The notes beneath the pieces are model-generated. The model did not search any database. It was not told the origin of the DNA and saw nothing but the letters and a program-made list of their open reading frames with translations. A stretch of 64,000 nt of DNA from Castor canadensis (taxonomy: Eukaryota; Chordata; Mammalia; Rodentia; Castoridae), in the NCBI RefSeq assembly GCF_047511655.1, contig NC_133403.1:12273014-12337013 (forward strand). The letters run 5' to 3'. Numbering within the stretch: position 1 is the stretch's first letter; each line of letters starts with the position of its first letter. This document shows, piece after piece, positions 22,791-33,790 of the stretch. A program made the position numbers and the translations under genes.

Positions 22791-22868
22791 GTTTCCCTGG
22801 GGATCCAAGCCTTGGCTAGACACTGGATTGAATTAGCTGTGGGACCATAAGAGTGCTTGTAAAGAGTT
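22791..22868 (+). ncRNA. MIR1286-like locus, probably not a working microRNA
   Basis: This segment aligns with human pre-miR-1286 as I remember it; that gene also lies in RTN4R intron 1 on the host strand. Seventeen bases (22823-22839) are identical, and the flanking CCTGGGGA block also matches. The distance to exon 2, about 5.9 kb, agrees with the human layout as I recall it. The equivalent of the mature microRNA is 22838-22858, where the seed differs at two bases (GTGGGAC instead of GCAGGAC). The 5' and 3' arms pair poorly by eye. It is best seen as the orthologous DNA of a microRNA that became functional only in other lineages, or was lost here. Confidence 0.55.
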
Positions 22869-23684
22869 TGCCAGGTAATTAGGCAGCAGGTGTTTATTGG
22901 CCACTTGATTGGCATTGGGGGAGGAGGTCAGCCTCATATGGGAGAGGGGACAATGACTGAGTTCATAGAGCCAGACAGTATGCACTGGCTGCGACCTAGG
23001 GCTGGATGGGATTTCAGCCAGACAAAGCCTCTGGGAACTTAGCAACATGGACCCCCAGGACAGGACTCATGGTGGGGAGGGATAGGGAAGTGGGCATCAG
23101 GTGGGAATGTGTGAGGCTCCAGTGCCCTTAGGCAGACAGCCCAGTCTTAACCAAGAATGAATTCCAGAGGCCTGTGTGCTGATTGAGGATGCTGCTCCCC
23201 GGAGGGTCTTTCGGGATCCCTGAGCTGGCTGTGGGCTCCTGGTGCTATCCTGACATCCTCATGCTGTCTGGAGCCAGCTCAAGCCTCTGTGTCCCCTAAC
23301 TTCCCCACAGGACACGTGCCACAAAAGCAGGGCAATCACTGTGGTCTGCCTGACCACAAGTGTCAAGGGCCAGGTGTCCAGCCTGGTCTCCCATCTGTGG
23401 CAGTAGGCACAGCGCCCAGGCAGGGAGCTCCTAATACAGTGGTGAGTGATGAAGGGAAGGCAAGAGAGCAAGTGGCCCCTTGTGAGTACATCCGCAGGCC
23501 AGGGCTCTCCCAGTCTCGGTGTCCTTAATTTGAAGAGAGCCTGGGGTCGACCCTCTCAGGGTTTCATGTTGACTGGAACTCTCTTTGAGGAGGAATGGAG
23601 CTTAGGTTAGGCACAGGACTTGCCATGAGGTTGGGGTAGAAATCCTGTTAGCCCTGGGGCTGTGAACAACTAGTTCCCACACAC

Positions 23685-23745
23685 ACACCCAGCAAACCTC
23701 ATATTCTGCATCTGTAAAATGGGTCAATAAACTTGACCCTTAGGA
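23685..23745 (-). repeat. MIR-like SINE fragment
   Basis: The phrase 'ctcatattctgcatctgtaaaatgggtcaataa' resembles the reversed MIR end. It is a short, old fragment with approximate ends. Confidence 0.45.
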
Positions 23746-24298
23746 GACACCAGCCCCAAGCCTGAGTCCACCAGCACCCTGTTCTCTTGGGCAAGCCCAG
23801 CATCATGAGGCAGGAATGGGCTGGACAGGGACAAAGCCAGAGGGATTACCCAGTGCTGCCAAAAGGACGGTCCCAACAGATCTGCCCACAGAGGGCCTCA
23901 GTTTCCCCACAGCACATGGCTGGGGCTCAAGTGTATCAACCTGGGTCTGATGTCCTCCTGTCATGGTGGGTAACCTTGCCCATTATCGACCTGGCCTGCC
24001 TGCCCTGCTCTGCAGCCAAGATTAATAAGAAAATGGGGCTTCAAGGGGCCCAGACAGGGCAGCAGGGACTGGTGACCACATCCTCAGGAGACATAGGAGG
24101 GTGTCTTGTGTCTTGTCAAGAGGGCGAATTACACCCACACACACACAAGGGGGCTGCTGGAACCCTCCTGCCCCCATCACCGTGGCCCAGGAAGGGCACT
24201 GACTGCCTCTGCACATGTCTGTGGGACCAAGGACGGATGGACGGTGGGCAGTGAGTGTGAGAAACGAGTGAGGATGAGGAGGACAGATGGCCAGTGGC

Positions 24299-24308
24299 GG
24301 GGGGGGGG
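24299..24308 (+). repeat. G10 homopolymer
   Basis: A ten-base G run stands in a G-rich stretch (24230-24360) of GGATGG-type words. It is likely length-variable. Confidence 0.9.
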
Positions 24309-24784
24309 TGAGTCAGTGGTGGGGGGCTGGTAGGAGTGGGGAATAGGCACAGGGAGGGGTGCCCTGACCCTCTGCAGCCTAGGAATGACACCAGCCCCTA
24401 CACCCCCTCCTGGAGCTATTTCTGGTGTCGATGTGCTGAGCTGTTCTGCCTTATAACTGAGGTCTGTGCTGTAACCGCTTCATGGGGCATCCTTGGTATT
24501 TGAGAGGATTAGGAGCTGACCAATGTCCCTACCCCATCTACAGCCTTCTGACCCCAGCCTCCAAGCTGGGAGACACCAACTCAGAGCCTCCCTGGAGATG
24601 TCCTCTCCCAGCTGTCAATAATACAAGAGAGAGCCCTGTGCCCCCAGTGCCTGTTCCTACCTAAACCACACACAGCATCCCTCCATGCTTAGACGACACT
24701 CCTCTAAGTCCCCTCCCGGCAGCACTCTGGTTCCTTCTGTCACCTACTTTTCTTCCTGGACAGTCTCAGGGTGGGAGCCTGGCA

Positions 24785-24860
24785 GGGCTTAACCACTCAC
24801 TGACTCAGTTTCCTGATCTGTAAAACAGGCTGGCAATATTGATAAGAAAACTATTTCTTA
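24785..24860 (-). repeat. MIR-like SINE fragment
   Basis: It contains 'cactgactcagtttcctgatctgtaaaacagg' followed by an AT-rich end, the reversed MIR pattern. Confidence 0.65.
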
Positions 24861-25089
24861 TATAGCACCAACTCATGTCTTATACCAGCTGGTCTGATCC
24901 CCCGAAAATCCGTGAGGTGACTGTTTCTGCTTTGGGAGGGTGGATGGAGGAAAGCCAGTGCTCTGGTCCTGAAAAGCTGTCGACCCTGCACTGTCTCTTG
25001 GTGTCAAGAGGGTGTCCACATGGGGGCCCAGGAGCAGAGGCCCCAGGGAAGACACCATAGAAGGCAATCCTGGCTCTGTGGCTCAACTG

Positions 25090-25120
25090 GCTGCTGAGGT
25101 GGGCTGCTGACCTCAGCAGC
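25090..25120. other. Perfect 11-bp inverted repeat (hairpin)
   Basis: Arms 25090-25100 and 25110-25120 are perfect reverse complements around a 9-base loop. It stands just before the long polypyrimidine tract. Function unknown. Confidence 0.8.
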
Positions 25121-25152
25121 TGCCTGCCTGCTGGCTCCTGAGGCTGCTAATA

Positions 25153-25376
25153 AGCCTTCCCCAGAAGCCTCTCTCCCCACCCCCCACCAGTTCCTCCCCA
25201 CTTCCCTCCACACATCTCTGTCCCCTTGGCCTCCTCCCTCTAGCTCTTCCACTTTCCTTCTCCCCTCCTCCCTTCCCTCCCCTCCTTCCATCCCTCGTTT
25301 CTCTACTTCACTCTCCTTCCTCTCTTTTCTCCTTTTCCCTCTCTTTCGTTCATCCTCCCTCCCTCCCCTCCTGCAG
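25153..25376 (+). repeat. Polypyrimidine (C/T) tract
   Basis: About 220 bases are overwhelmingly C and T, with CCTCCCT, CTTCC and TCTCC words, ending in CTGCAG. Such homopyrimidine/homopurine DNA can form triplex structure. The CTGCAG end resembles a splice acceptor, but no coding exon follows. Confidence 0.85.
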
Positions 25377-28300
25377 TGACCGTGAACATAGGCTCTTTGC
25401 TGGTGGTGCAGGATGAATAGTGCATGTAGCCCAGTGGTTGTGTTCTCCCTGGTCTGGCTGCCCTGGTTGGCGTGGCGTGGGGGGTGGTTGGAGAGGAGGG
25501 GAGGGAACAGGCCAGTATCCAGTATCCAATTCCTGATCTCCCTGGGAAATCTCAGAGCCTTCTGGACATGGTGGCTATCCCTCTTCCCAGAGCCAGACCT
25601 AGGCTAAAGCAGGAGCTCCTTGCTGTGACATAGCTCCCATAGCCAGCAGGGCTAGGCTGTCTGTGGGGAGGGCCCTGGAAGAGGCCCGCACCTGGCAGGT
25701 CTGATGAGAATTGGCCTGGAGATGGCAGGAGAGACACCAGTTTGTGCATAGCTTGGAAGACAGGCTCAGGTATCTGTAGGGGCCACTCAGGGCTCTTTTC
25801 TCCCCCTGTACCTGAAGTTGCAGTCTTGTTGAGTGCTCACAGAGAATTGGGACTCAAATGAGACTGGGTCAGAGTGGCAGGTAGAGACTGAGAGGAGGCA
25901 GGGAGTGTTTGGCCGGTCTCCAGGAGGACACAGTCTTCTGTGAGAATCAGTGGACAGGTTGGGGAGAGAGAAAGGAGAGGTAGGCATGAAAGGAACCAGA
26001 CCTGGAGTTCAGAGGTCATGCAACAAGCTGCAGAGTCCAGATGGGTGTGCCAGGAAGGCCTTTTTTGGGTGCAGATGGTTGCCATCCAAAGTAGAGGCAT
26101 GGAGAGGTCAGAAGAGGCAGCCCTAAAACAGGACCAGGGGATGCCCTCGCTCTGCCTGACCAAGTCTCCGGTGTTTCCCGAGCCCCCTCTGTGAATCCGA
26201 ACCCATGCTGCAAAGTTGGGTTTGATTATCTCATAAAAAGATGCCCCCTCATGCTTGCTCAGTGGAGGGGTTGCCATGGAGACCAGCAGGCAGGCCCCAA
26301 GGGGGGCCAGGCTAGAGCCAATTACTGTGGCTGCAGCAGAAGAGAGCCCACCTCAGCCACTGCACTGGCAGCAGGGCCGGTGCAGAGGGCCAACTCTCAG
26401 AAGTTCCAAAAAGGAGTTGTCTCGGCAGAAATGCAGCCGTGTCTCTGTGCCTGCTACATGTTTCTGGCAGTGCTGAGCACCATACAGCCACTCCCTCAAT
26501 TGCCCACCTCCCTGTTGTGGCTTGGTCCTCAAACCAACATGGGTACCAACCCCAGCCAAGCTCTCAGACCATAGTCTCAGGCCTGGGAACCACAGGACAT
26601 GGTGCAGTGCTGGCATGGTCACCATGTATGGTGGATGGCACGGAGAGGTTGGGAGCACAACCCAGTCTCAGAGAGACCCAGTCAGTGGCATAGTGCAGTA
26701 TGGGTGATAAATAGTATGTGCAATGGCGTAGCTATGGGTGATGTGGCCTGTACATGGCAGTGGGGTCTCCAGCCTGGCCTGTTGGTGCTGAGGGCCCCAC
26801 ACCACCCCAGACCCAGGTCTTCCTGAAGCCCCAGGCCAGGGAATGCTGTTGACATGGCACACTGTCCTCCTGGGCTATATGCATGGTTAGGCTCCACTCT
26901 CCCAGGGAGGATGTATAAGAGGGGAGCAAGGAGAGGATTCAACAGCTAAAACAGAACATCGGGCCAAAGTGTGTCCCACACATGGCCAGCCCAAGCGGTG
27001 TACCCAGGGCCTGGTGACTCCCCCTTGTGGACCCCCATCCGGAGACTGCCATCTTCCTGGAGACCAGTAAATGGCCTCTAGCCCATCAGGGCAGAGCTCA
27101 GCAGAGGAGACCCTTGGGGGCTATGGAGAAGAGATCCCAGGACTTGGGGGAGCTGCCTGATGACAGTTACACTTGACTGACTTGCTGGGGTTCTGGATTT
27201 AGGACAATTGTCCGTTCTGCTCCAGGCAGAAGAGGACCCCATGTGATAGGGGGCCCAATGTGAGTGAGAGGCCCAAGGGTTATGTTCCTGGGTAGGAGAA
27301 GCTGGCCACTGGCCCTCTCCCTCTGGGTTCCTCTGCTGGTTCCCAGCAGTTAGCTGGTCTCCTGTCTGCAGAATTCTGCTCTTAGCTAGCTTCCAAGGAA
27401 GGTGTTAGCTGTCAACACAGGTGTTAGCTGTCAATGAAGGTGTTAGCTGATAAACCATAACCCTCCCAGGGGGATTCACATTTTAATAGACTCTCCTGAA
27501 GCCAGAAAGAACCTTCAGCCTTCAGAGGAGAGTGGGGCTCTTGTGACAGGCAGTGAAGCTTCCTGCTGGGGATGGCCTGCTGGTGAGGCCAGGTCTAGAA
27601 GTGGCATCCTAGCCCCAGCAGAGGTTCACTGCTGGTTAGGTCCTTAGTGAAACCCCAGGTGTGTCTGGGCTCTGGATCAAGGAAGGGGGAGAACACACTG
27701 ACCTGGTGGAAGGTGAGTCAGGGTGGGAAGGTTGAGCTGGGATCGTTGTGCAGGGATTGGCTGGGAGGGAGTGAACTCCTCCCTGGGTGGGGATGGAGCA
27801 GAGAATGAGGCCAGGGGAGGAGGCTGCAGGAGGTGTTTGGAGCCAAGTCAGGAAGTGCTTAAAAGGGAGGATGTGTGGAGGAGGGAGCAGCCTGCCTGGG
27901 GTGGGGGTGAGGGGACTCCCAGGGCAGGGCTGCATTCCTCTTACCCACCCTCTCCCCCTGTACCCAGGGTCTTGTTCTTATGATATTAGATTCACTAAAT
28001 GGGAGCCTAACCTGGGACTCCTGGGTAGGTACAGAGCCTAGGAAGGGGTGGTGGTGGTGTTGTTTCTTCATGAAAGCACCTATCCCCACTACAAAATGAG
28101 GAGGCTTTTAAGAATCCCAGTTGCCAGGGGCTATCAAGAGCTGCAAGGGCCTGGACAGACCATGGAAGACCAAGCCAGTCAACCCCTTCTGCAGCCTGGG
28201 AGGAGAGGCTGCTGCAGAAGCTACCTAAAGCTCAATGGCTGGCTGCCTGGCAGACTTGGGGGGGCGAGTCTTGACTTGGGGCTCCTCTTCCCCAACCAGC

Positions 28301-28760
28301 GTGGCTGGTTGTCCGGTGCTTTGCGCAGGGCTGGCTGGGGCAGGCCAGTGATAACACTGGAATGCTTGGAGGTGGCGGCAGGCCCAGGGGCTCTGCACTC
28401 ACTAGAATCCCCAGAAGATGGCTGCAAGTACGAGTAGCCGCCCTGGGAGGCCTTCAAATGGGATTTGTGCATGATTCAGTGGGTAAACCCTGATATGAGG
28501 AATGAGTAGTAGTCATGTCAGTTAGCGTGAGGGTCAGCTGGGGTGGTGGCATGGGGAGTCTGCAAACGCTAGTATGGAGTGTGTGACTCAGGGGCAGTTG
28601 TTGCTCAGCATCATCTATGTGGCTTGTAACACAGAAATCTCAATATCCCCAATTTCAGGTTGGTGGCCTCCTCTTGGACCCTGCCCCAGACTCTCCCAAG
28701 GCCCAATCCCAACTGGGCCAACCTGGCTCCAGCATTACCCCACCTCTCAGGGGTGGCCTG
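25377..28760. other. Intron 1, 3' part
   Basis: Unique intronic DNA with no exon recognised. It contains a 19-bp-period tandem repeat at 27397-27453. A TATA-like word (GTATAAGAG) at about 26912 has no other promoter features around it. Confidence 0.55.
27397..27453 (+). repeat. Three-copy tandem repeat, 19-bp period
   Basis: The unit GGTGTTAGCTGTCAA plus a 4-base spacer starts at 27401, 27420 and 27439. The third copy has diverged after GTTAGCTG. Confidence 0.9.
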
Positions 28761-28786
28761 CTGACCGTCCTTTCCTCTGCCCACAG
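28761..28786 (+). promoter_or_regulatory. RTN4R: RTN4R intron 1 branch point and 3' splice site
   Basis: CTGAC at 28761-28765 fits a branch-point motif. It is followed by the pyrimidine-rich run CCGTCCTTTCCTCTGCC and CACAG, with the cut after 28786. Joining to 5206 restores the conserved NgR1 frame. Confidence 0.92.
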
Positions 28787-30186
28787 GGAGCCGGCTGCTG
28801 GCATGGGTGTTGTGGCTACAGGCCTGGCAGGTGGCGACACCATGCCCTGGTGCTTGCGTGTGCTACAATGAGCCCAAGGTGACGACCAGCTGCCCCCAAC
28901 AGGGCCTGCAGGCCGTGCCTGCTGGCATCCCAGCCACCAGCCAGCGCATCTTCCTGCACGGCAACCGCATCTCCCACGTGCCAGCCTCCAGTTTCCACGC
29001 CTGCCGCAATCTCACCATCCTGTGGCTGCATTCCAATGCATTGTCCCGAATTGACGCAACTGCCTTTGCTGGCCTGACCCTCCTGGAACAGCTGGACCTC
29101 AGCGACAACGCACAGCTTCGTGCAGTGGACCCCGCTACGTTCCAAGGCCTGGGCCGCTTGCATACGCTGCACCTGGACCGCTGCGGCCTGCGGGAGCTGG
29201 ACCCTGGCCTATTTCGTGGCCTGGTTGCCTTGCAGTACCTCTACCTGCAAGACAACGGGCTGCAGGCACTGCCTGATGACGCCTTCCGTGACCTGGGCAA
29301 CCTCACACACCTTTTCCTGCACGGCAACCGCATCCCTAGTGTGCCTGAGCGCGCCTTCCGTGGCTTGCACAGCCTCGACCGCCTCCTCCTGCACCAGAAC
29401 CACGTGGCCCGTGTGCACCCGCACGCCTTCCGTGACCTCGGCCGCCTCATGACGCTCTACCTGTTTGCCAACAACCTCTCCATGCTGCCCTCCGAGGCCC
29501 TGGCGCCCCTGGGGGCCCTGCAGTACCTGCGGCTCAATGACAACCCCTGGGTGTGCGACTGCCGGGCACGCCCACTCTGGGCCTGGCTGCAGAAGTTTCG
29601 CGGGTCCTCATCAGAGGTGCCCTGCAGCCTCCCCTCACGCCTAGCTGGCCGTGACCTCAAGCGCCTGGCTGCCAGTGACCTGGAGGGCTGCGCTGTGACT
29701 GCTGGGTCCTTCCATCCTGTCCAGATGGGCAGGCTCACCGAGGAGGAGCTGCTGGGCCTGCCTAAGTGCTGCCAGCCAGATGCTGCAGACAAGGCCTCAG
29801 TGCTGGAGCCTGGGAGGCCAGCCTCAGCCGGCAATGCACTCAAGGGGCGTGTACCACCTGGTGACAGCCCACCTAGTAATGGCTCAGGCCCACGGCACAT
29901 CAATGACTCTCCCTTTGGGACCCTGCCCAGCTCTGCGGAGCCCCCACTGACTGTACTGCGGCCCGAGGGCTCCGAGCCACCAGGACTGCCCACCACTGGC
30001 CCTCGCCGGAGGCCGGGGTGTTCTCGCAAGAACCGCACCCGAAGCCAGTGCCGCCTGGGCCAAGCAGGCAGTGGGGGGACTGGGGCCAGTGATGCTGAGG
30101 GCTCAGGTGCCCTGCCAGCCCTGGCCTGCAGCCTCGTGCCCCTGGGCCTTGCACTGATGCTGTGGACGGTGCTCGGACCCTGCTGA
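28787..30186 (+). CDS. RTN4R: RTN4R (Nogo-66 receptor, NgR1) coding exon 2
   Basis: With exon 1 this gives 473 residues, the usual NgR1 length. NgR1 is a GPI-anchored neuronal receptor for Nogo-66, MAG and OMgp; with p75/TROY and LINGO-1 it limits axon growth. Visible parts: signal peptide about 1-26; cysteine N-cap (Cys27, 31, 33, 43); leucine-rich repeats with a 24-residue period from about 59 to 260 (LHGNRI, LHSNAL, LSDNAQ, LQDNGL, LHQNHV, LFANNL); cysteine C-cap (Cys264, 266, 287, 309, 335, 336); Pro/Ser/Gly-rich stalk with a basic [11 protein letters not shown] patch; and hydrophobic tail 449-473 with a likely anchor site near Ser447. N-glycosylation motifs are at Asn82, 179, 372 and 423. 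Several residues match rodent rather than human NgR1, as remembered. The frame has no break. The in-frame GTG at 28807 is internal, not a start. Confidence 0.98.
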
Positions 30187-30475
30187 CCTGCCACGAGAGC
30201 TTCTCGGCAGCCAGGTGTGTGTACATACGGGGTCTCCCTCCGCACCACCAGCCAGAGCTGGGACAGACCCCACAGGGCAGGCTAGGCCCTCCCTGACGGA
30301 CACCTCCCCCCCAGCCCACCCCATCTCCACCCCATCATGTTTACAGGGTTCCAGGGGGTGGCGTTTGTTCCAGAACGTCATCTCCCACCCGGATTGCGGT
30401 ATAGAGAGATACGCATTTTATTTTACTTGTGTAAAAATATCGGATGACGTGGAATAAAGAGCTCTTTTCTTAAGC
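30187..30475 (+). other. RTN4R: RTN4R 3' untranslated region
   Basis: A short 3' UTR of about 290 bases runs from the TGA (30184-30186) to just past the poly(A) signal. The last 90 bases, from about 30370, switch from GC-rich to AT-rich and read like the conserved end of mammalian RTN4R mRNA ('cattttattttacttgtg'). The cleavage site is estimated. Confidence 0.85.
30453..30458 (+). terminator. RTN4R: RTN4R polyadenylation signal AATAAA
   Basis: A canonical AATAAA is followed about 15-20 bases later by the likely cleavage zone (CTTTTCTTAAG). A GT-rich downstream element (GCTGTGG … GTGCTGTGGGTGGTG) follows at about 30474-30510. Confidence 0.92.
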
Positions 30476-31034
30476 TGTGGCCTCTCAGGCTGGGAGTGCT
30501 GTGGGTGGTGCGAGGCAAGGGTGGGCCCGGGCACAGCACCTCTCCCAGGCTCTGACACAAGAGGCTCCAAGAGGACACGCAGTTGCCCTACTGCATGGGC
30601 TGAGTGGGGGCGGGGAGCACTCAGACACTAGGCAGGAGGTGGTAACCCTGTGCATCCCCCTACACACACACACTGGCCACATCCACTAAACTTGCTCCAC
30701 AGCTGACAGCCACCTTCCCTGAGAGCTGGGCTGACAGAGCACATGCCAGGCCCACGGGACTGGACAAGGCTGTTTTTGTGGGGACATCTGTTCTGGTACC
30801 TTCCAGCCCGGGCCTGGCGTGGCCCCCATGAAGAAGTTGAATGTGGGGGATGAGGACAGAACTGCTGGAGGATAGGCAGGAGGAGGGGGATGTGCCTGAA
30901 GGAGAGTTGAGTGGGTAAGACCAGGCTTGTGGCGGGGCGGGGTCGTGTACAACCTGGCCTGAATGCCTGTGCCCCCTACACTACAGCCCCATGGCCTAGG
31001 AGCAGGTTCCTGAAGGTCTGCATGCCCACGTGTG

Positions 31035-31068
31035 CACACAACACACACACACACACACACACACACAC
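31035..31068 (+). repeat. (CA)n microsatellite
   Basis: About 16 CA units with one interruption at the left, flanked by further CA/TG-rich sequence to about 31100. Likely polymorphic in length. Confidence 0.97.
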
Positions 31069-33711
31069 GACAGCGGAAACCACACGTGTACACACACGCG
31101 TGAAGACATATGCTTAAAAACAGCATGCGCAACACAGATAAAAATATGCACAAGCACTTTCCCAAGCTTGGACCAGGGAGGACTCAGAAACTAAAAGGAA
31201 AGGGGCCATGTGACCAGGACACTGTGCAGAGGGCCACTGGGGCAGACACCTCTTCCCCTCAGGCAGGGGCTGGGGGACAGGGAGGAGAAAAAATGCAAGG
31301 GCTTGGAGGAGAGAGTGGGGGAGCATTGCTGGTGGAGCCAGATGGCCGTGGGGGCGGCTAGGGCTCCAGAAGCCCAGGGGAGGAGGAGAGGGTTGAGGGA
31401 TGTGTTTAGCAACCACCACCCAAGGTGGGAGGCCCAGGCCAGATTCAGGATGCCAAGGTCCTGCCTGGCCCTTACCTTTCTTCAGCAGTTGTGCCATTCC
31501 ACCATGTGCCCTTCCCACTATGCCATCTTTTCCTCTAGGAGACCCTTGTGCTGTGCCTATTCAGTTGCCACTCCGACCTCCCACGTGGCTGCCCACACCT
31601 CTACCTGCAATTTGTCTGCTAGAGCATAGTGGACACTGGGACACCTGAGCTGCAGGGCCCAGCGGCCTTGCATGCCCCTGGGGCTGGAGCTGAGGCAACT
31701 AAAGCAGGTTTTACACAGGTGGGAGCACTTTTTGCCCAAGAATCCACCTTAGCCTCTCTCTACCCCAGGAGACCCCATTGCTCTGCTTTGGCAGCCCCAG
31801 CACAGCAGCTCTGTAGACAGCCCAGTATCAAACTAATGGGCTTTATCTGCCCTGTGCTGATTGTCCTGTACCTGGCAGACAGAGAAAGCATGGGCAGGGA
31901 TTTCTTCACCCAAGTGGCCCTGCCTGAGAAGACATGGTCAAACTGCTAGATCTAGGAGAGGGGGCAGGGCTTTGAGCTGTGGTTGGAGGCTCCTGCATGC
32001 AAGTCAGGACTAAAAAGCCTCCCATTTAGCCTCCCTTGGGGCCACCTGAACTGGCTGCCTGTAGCAGATGTTGGCACCATCAGTGGCTTACAGAAGAACA
32101 GCGGGTCCTATCTTAGCTTGCATACCTCCCAGAACAGGGAGCTTACTACATATGCTGGGCCCACTCCTCACTCAGGAGGCTGTGACCAGAGTGACAACCC
32201 CAATGCCCTGCCTGGACCCTGCCTCCACTGCTCATACCATCAGAGATCCTGGCCTCTCCACGAGGACTTTGTACCCTCCCTTCTTTAGGGAGAAATTTGG
32301 GGCATGTCAAGGAGTGGGAATAATGGGCTACCCAGGAGGTGACACAGAAGCTAAGGGTGAAGCAGGGGGATAGGACACCCAGGGGACCTTAGTTCCAAAG
32401 CAGGAGAGGGGCAGCAGCATGCACTGGCAGGGACTGGGGGGTCGCCACAGTCTAGCCAGGCCTGAGAAGGGGGCAGGAGGATCCAGAAGGCAGTGGATAT
32501 GTTTTAAGTTGGACTCTGACAGGATGGGCGGAGGCGGCGGGCAGGGCTCCCAGGCGTCTGCCCTAAGCAGCCGGCACAGGGTGCCTGTCCCTGAGGTGGG
32601 GGCGCCAGGAGGAGCGGCCGCCTTGTTGAGGCCCGGGAGACATCTGGGCGGGGGTGTCGCGTGGGCTGTGCAGGCTGAGCTCAGGAGAGGGGCCCGGCTG
32701 GAGGACACATTTGGGAGTCGTGAGCGTTTGGGTGATATTTACAGCCCAGGAAGAGATGAGATCACCGGCCGGCGATGATGAGGGGCCTGGAGGGGGGTGG
32801 GGTACTGGACCAGAGCCCAGGGGCTCAGATTCTGCCCACCCTAACCCCTCCTCATCCCCACTGGCCAAGCTCTGCCCCAGCTGGTTCTCTGAGATCAGAT
32901 GCTGAACTGGACTTGTGAGCTACTAGCTGAGGTCCGGCCTGGGCCTCTGGGACCTTAAAGCCTGTACACCAAGCTAATTAAAGCCATGCGAAGCACTGTG
33001 CAGTGTGTCAGCCTTCCCTCAGATGCCCACTGCTGGCCTCCCATGTGTGCTGCTGGCCTCCATCTCAAGATGCCAGGCCATCCACAGTGGACAGAATCCC
33101 TCACAGTTCACAGGCCTATCCTTGTGTCTCAGGCCCTGCCCGAACTGAGCCACTGAGCATAACTGGTGGAAGGTGAAATCTGGAGGCAGACTCCCAGTGG
33201 CTGTAGCCACCCAGGTAAATGGGTCAGGTGCAAACAGCTCTCAGGGTTCTCTGAGCTCAAGAACTAGGTTGCTCTTTAGGGCCACTCTCAGGCTGCCACA
33301 ACACTACTTCTGGGGCCCTGAGAGAGCAATGAGGGACCACTGGCAAGGTGTCCCCAGAGCTGCCTGGAGGCTGCACAGTTGGCCTCAGACAGGAGCACCT
33401 GCCTCCTGTCTATCTGGCTGTCCGGGGCTTTGCACGGTAATTGGGAGAATTATTTTTTTAATCCTTAAATTAGTTCTGAAATAATAGAAGCAGCAGAATG
33501 TGCAGCAGCTGATGGTGGAGTAATATCCAGTGAGACCGAGAACATGCCAGAAACATGTCTGGAGGGAAGTGAGAGTTTATTTGTTGGCTGAGCTGAGGCC
33601 CTGGGGCGAGTCACAGCCACAGCAAAGTGGGGGCCCCTCCTCACAGTGAGGGATACATGCCTCCCTCACAGGCCCCAGCTCCAGCTCACAAGAACACAGT
33701 GCTGATGTCCC

Positions 33712-33790
33712 TAGTGTGTAAATGAAGAAACTGAGGCCTGGAAGCTAGAAGTGACATGTCTGGGCAGGACTGGACCTGAGTCCATACTTG
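33712..33790 (+). repeat. MIR-like SINE fragment
   Basis: 'taaatgaagaaactgaggcctggaagctagaagtgacatgtc' followed by 'gacctgagtcc' matches sense MIR. Confidence 0.7.

Larger units (their letters stand above)
5207..28786 (+). other. RTN4R: RTN4R intron 1 (23.6 kb)
   Basis: The intron runs from GTGAGT at 5207 to CAG at 28786. The acceptor has a clean pyrimidine tract and a good branch-point candidate, CTGAC at 28761-28765, about 22 bases before the AG. A single long first intron separating a tiny coding exon from a large second exon is the known mammalian RTN4R structure. The intron contains simple repeats, B1 and composite SINEs, two MaLR-type LTRs and the MIR1286-like locus, all listed separately. 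No internal coding exon was recognised. Confidence 0.93.

Noticed and set aside
26905-26925. TATA-like GTATAAGAGGGG as a promoter
   Set aside because: It lies deep in the intron with no CpG island, no coding exon nearby and no supporting motif.
27397-27453. Regularly spaced repeats as a CRISPR array
   Set aside because: Only three short units with a 4-base spacer in a mammalian intron; there are no variable spacers or cas genes.
28807-28809. GTG at 28807 as the start of the LRR protein
   Set aside because: Vertebrate genes start at ATG, and the true N terminus is encoded by exon 1 with an in-frame splice at 28787.
29457-30248. 263-codon minus-strand frame across RTN4R exon 2
   Set aside because: It is the antisense shadow of the GC-rich RTN4R coding sequence, with no independent features.
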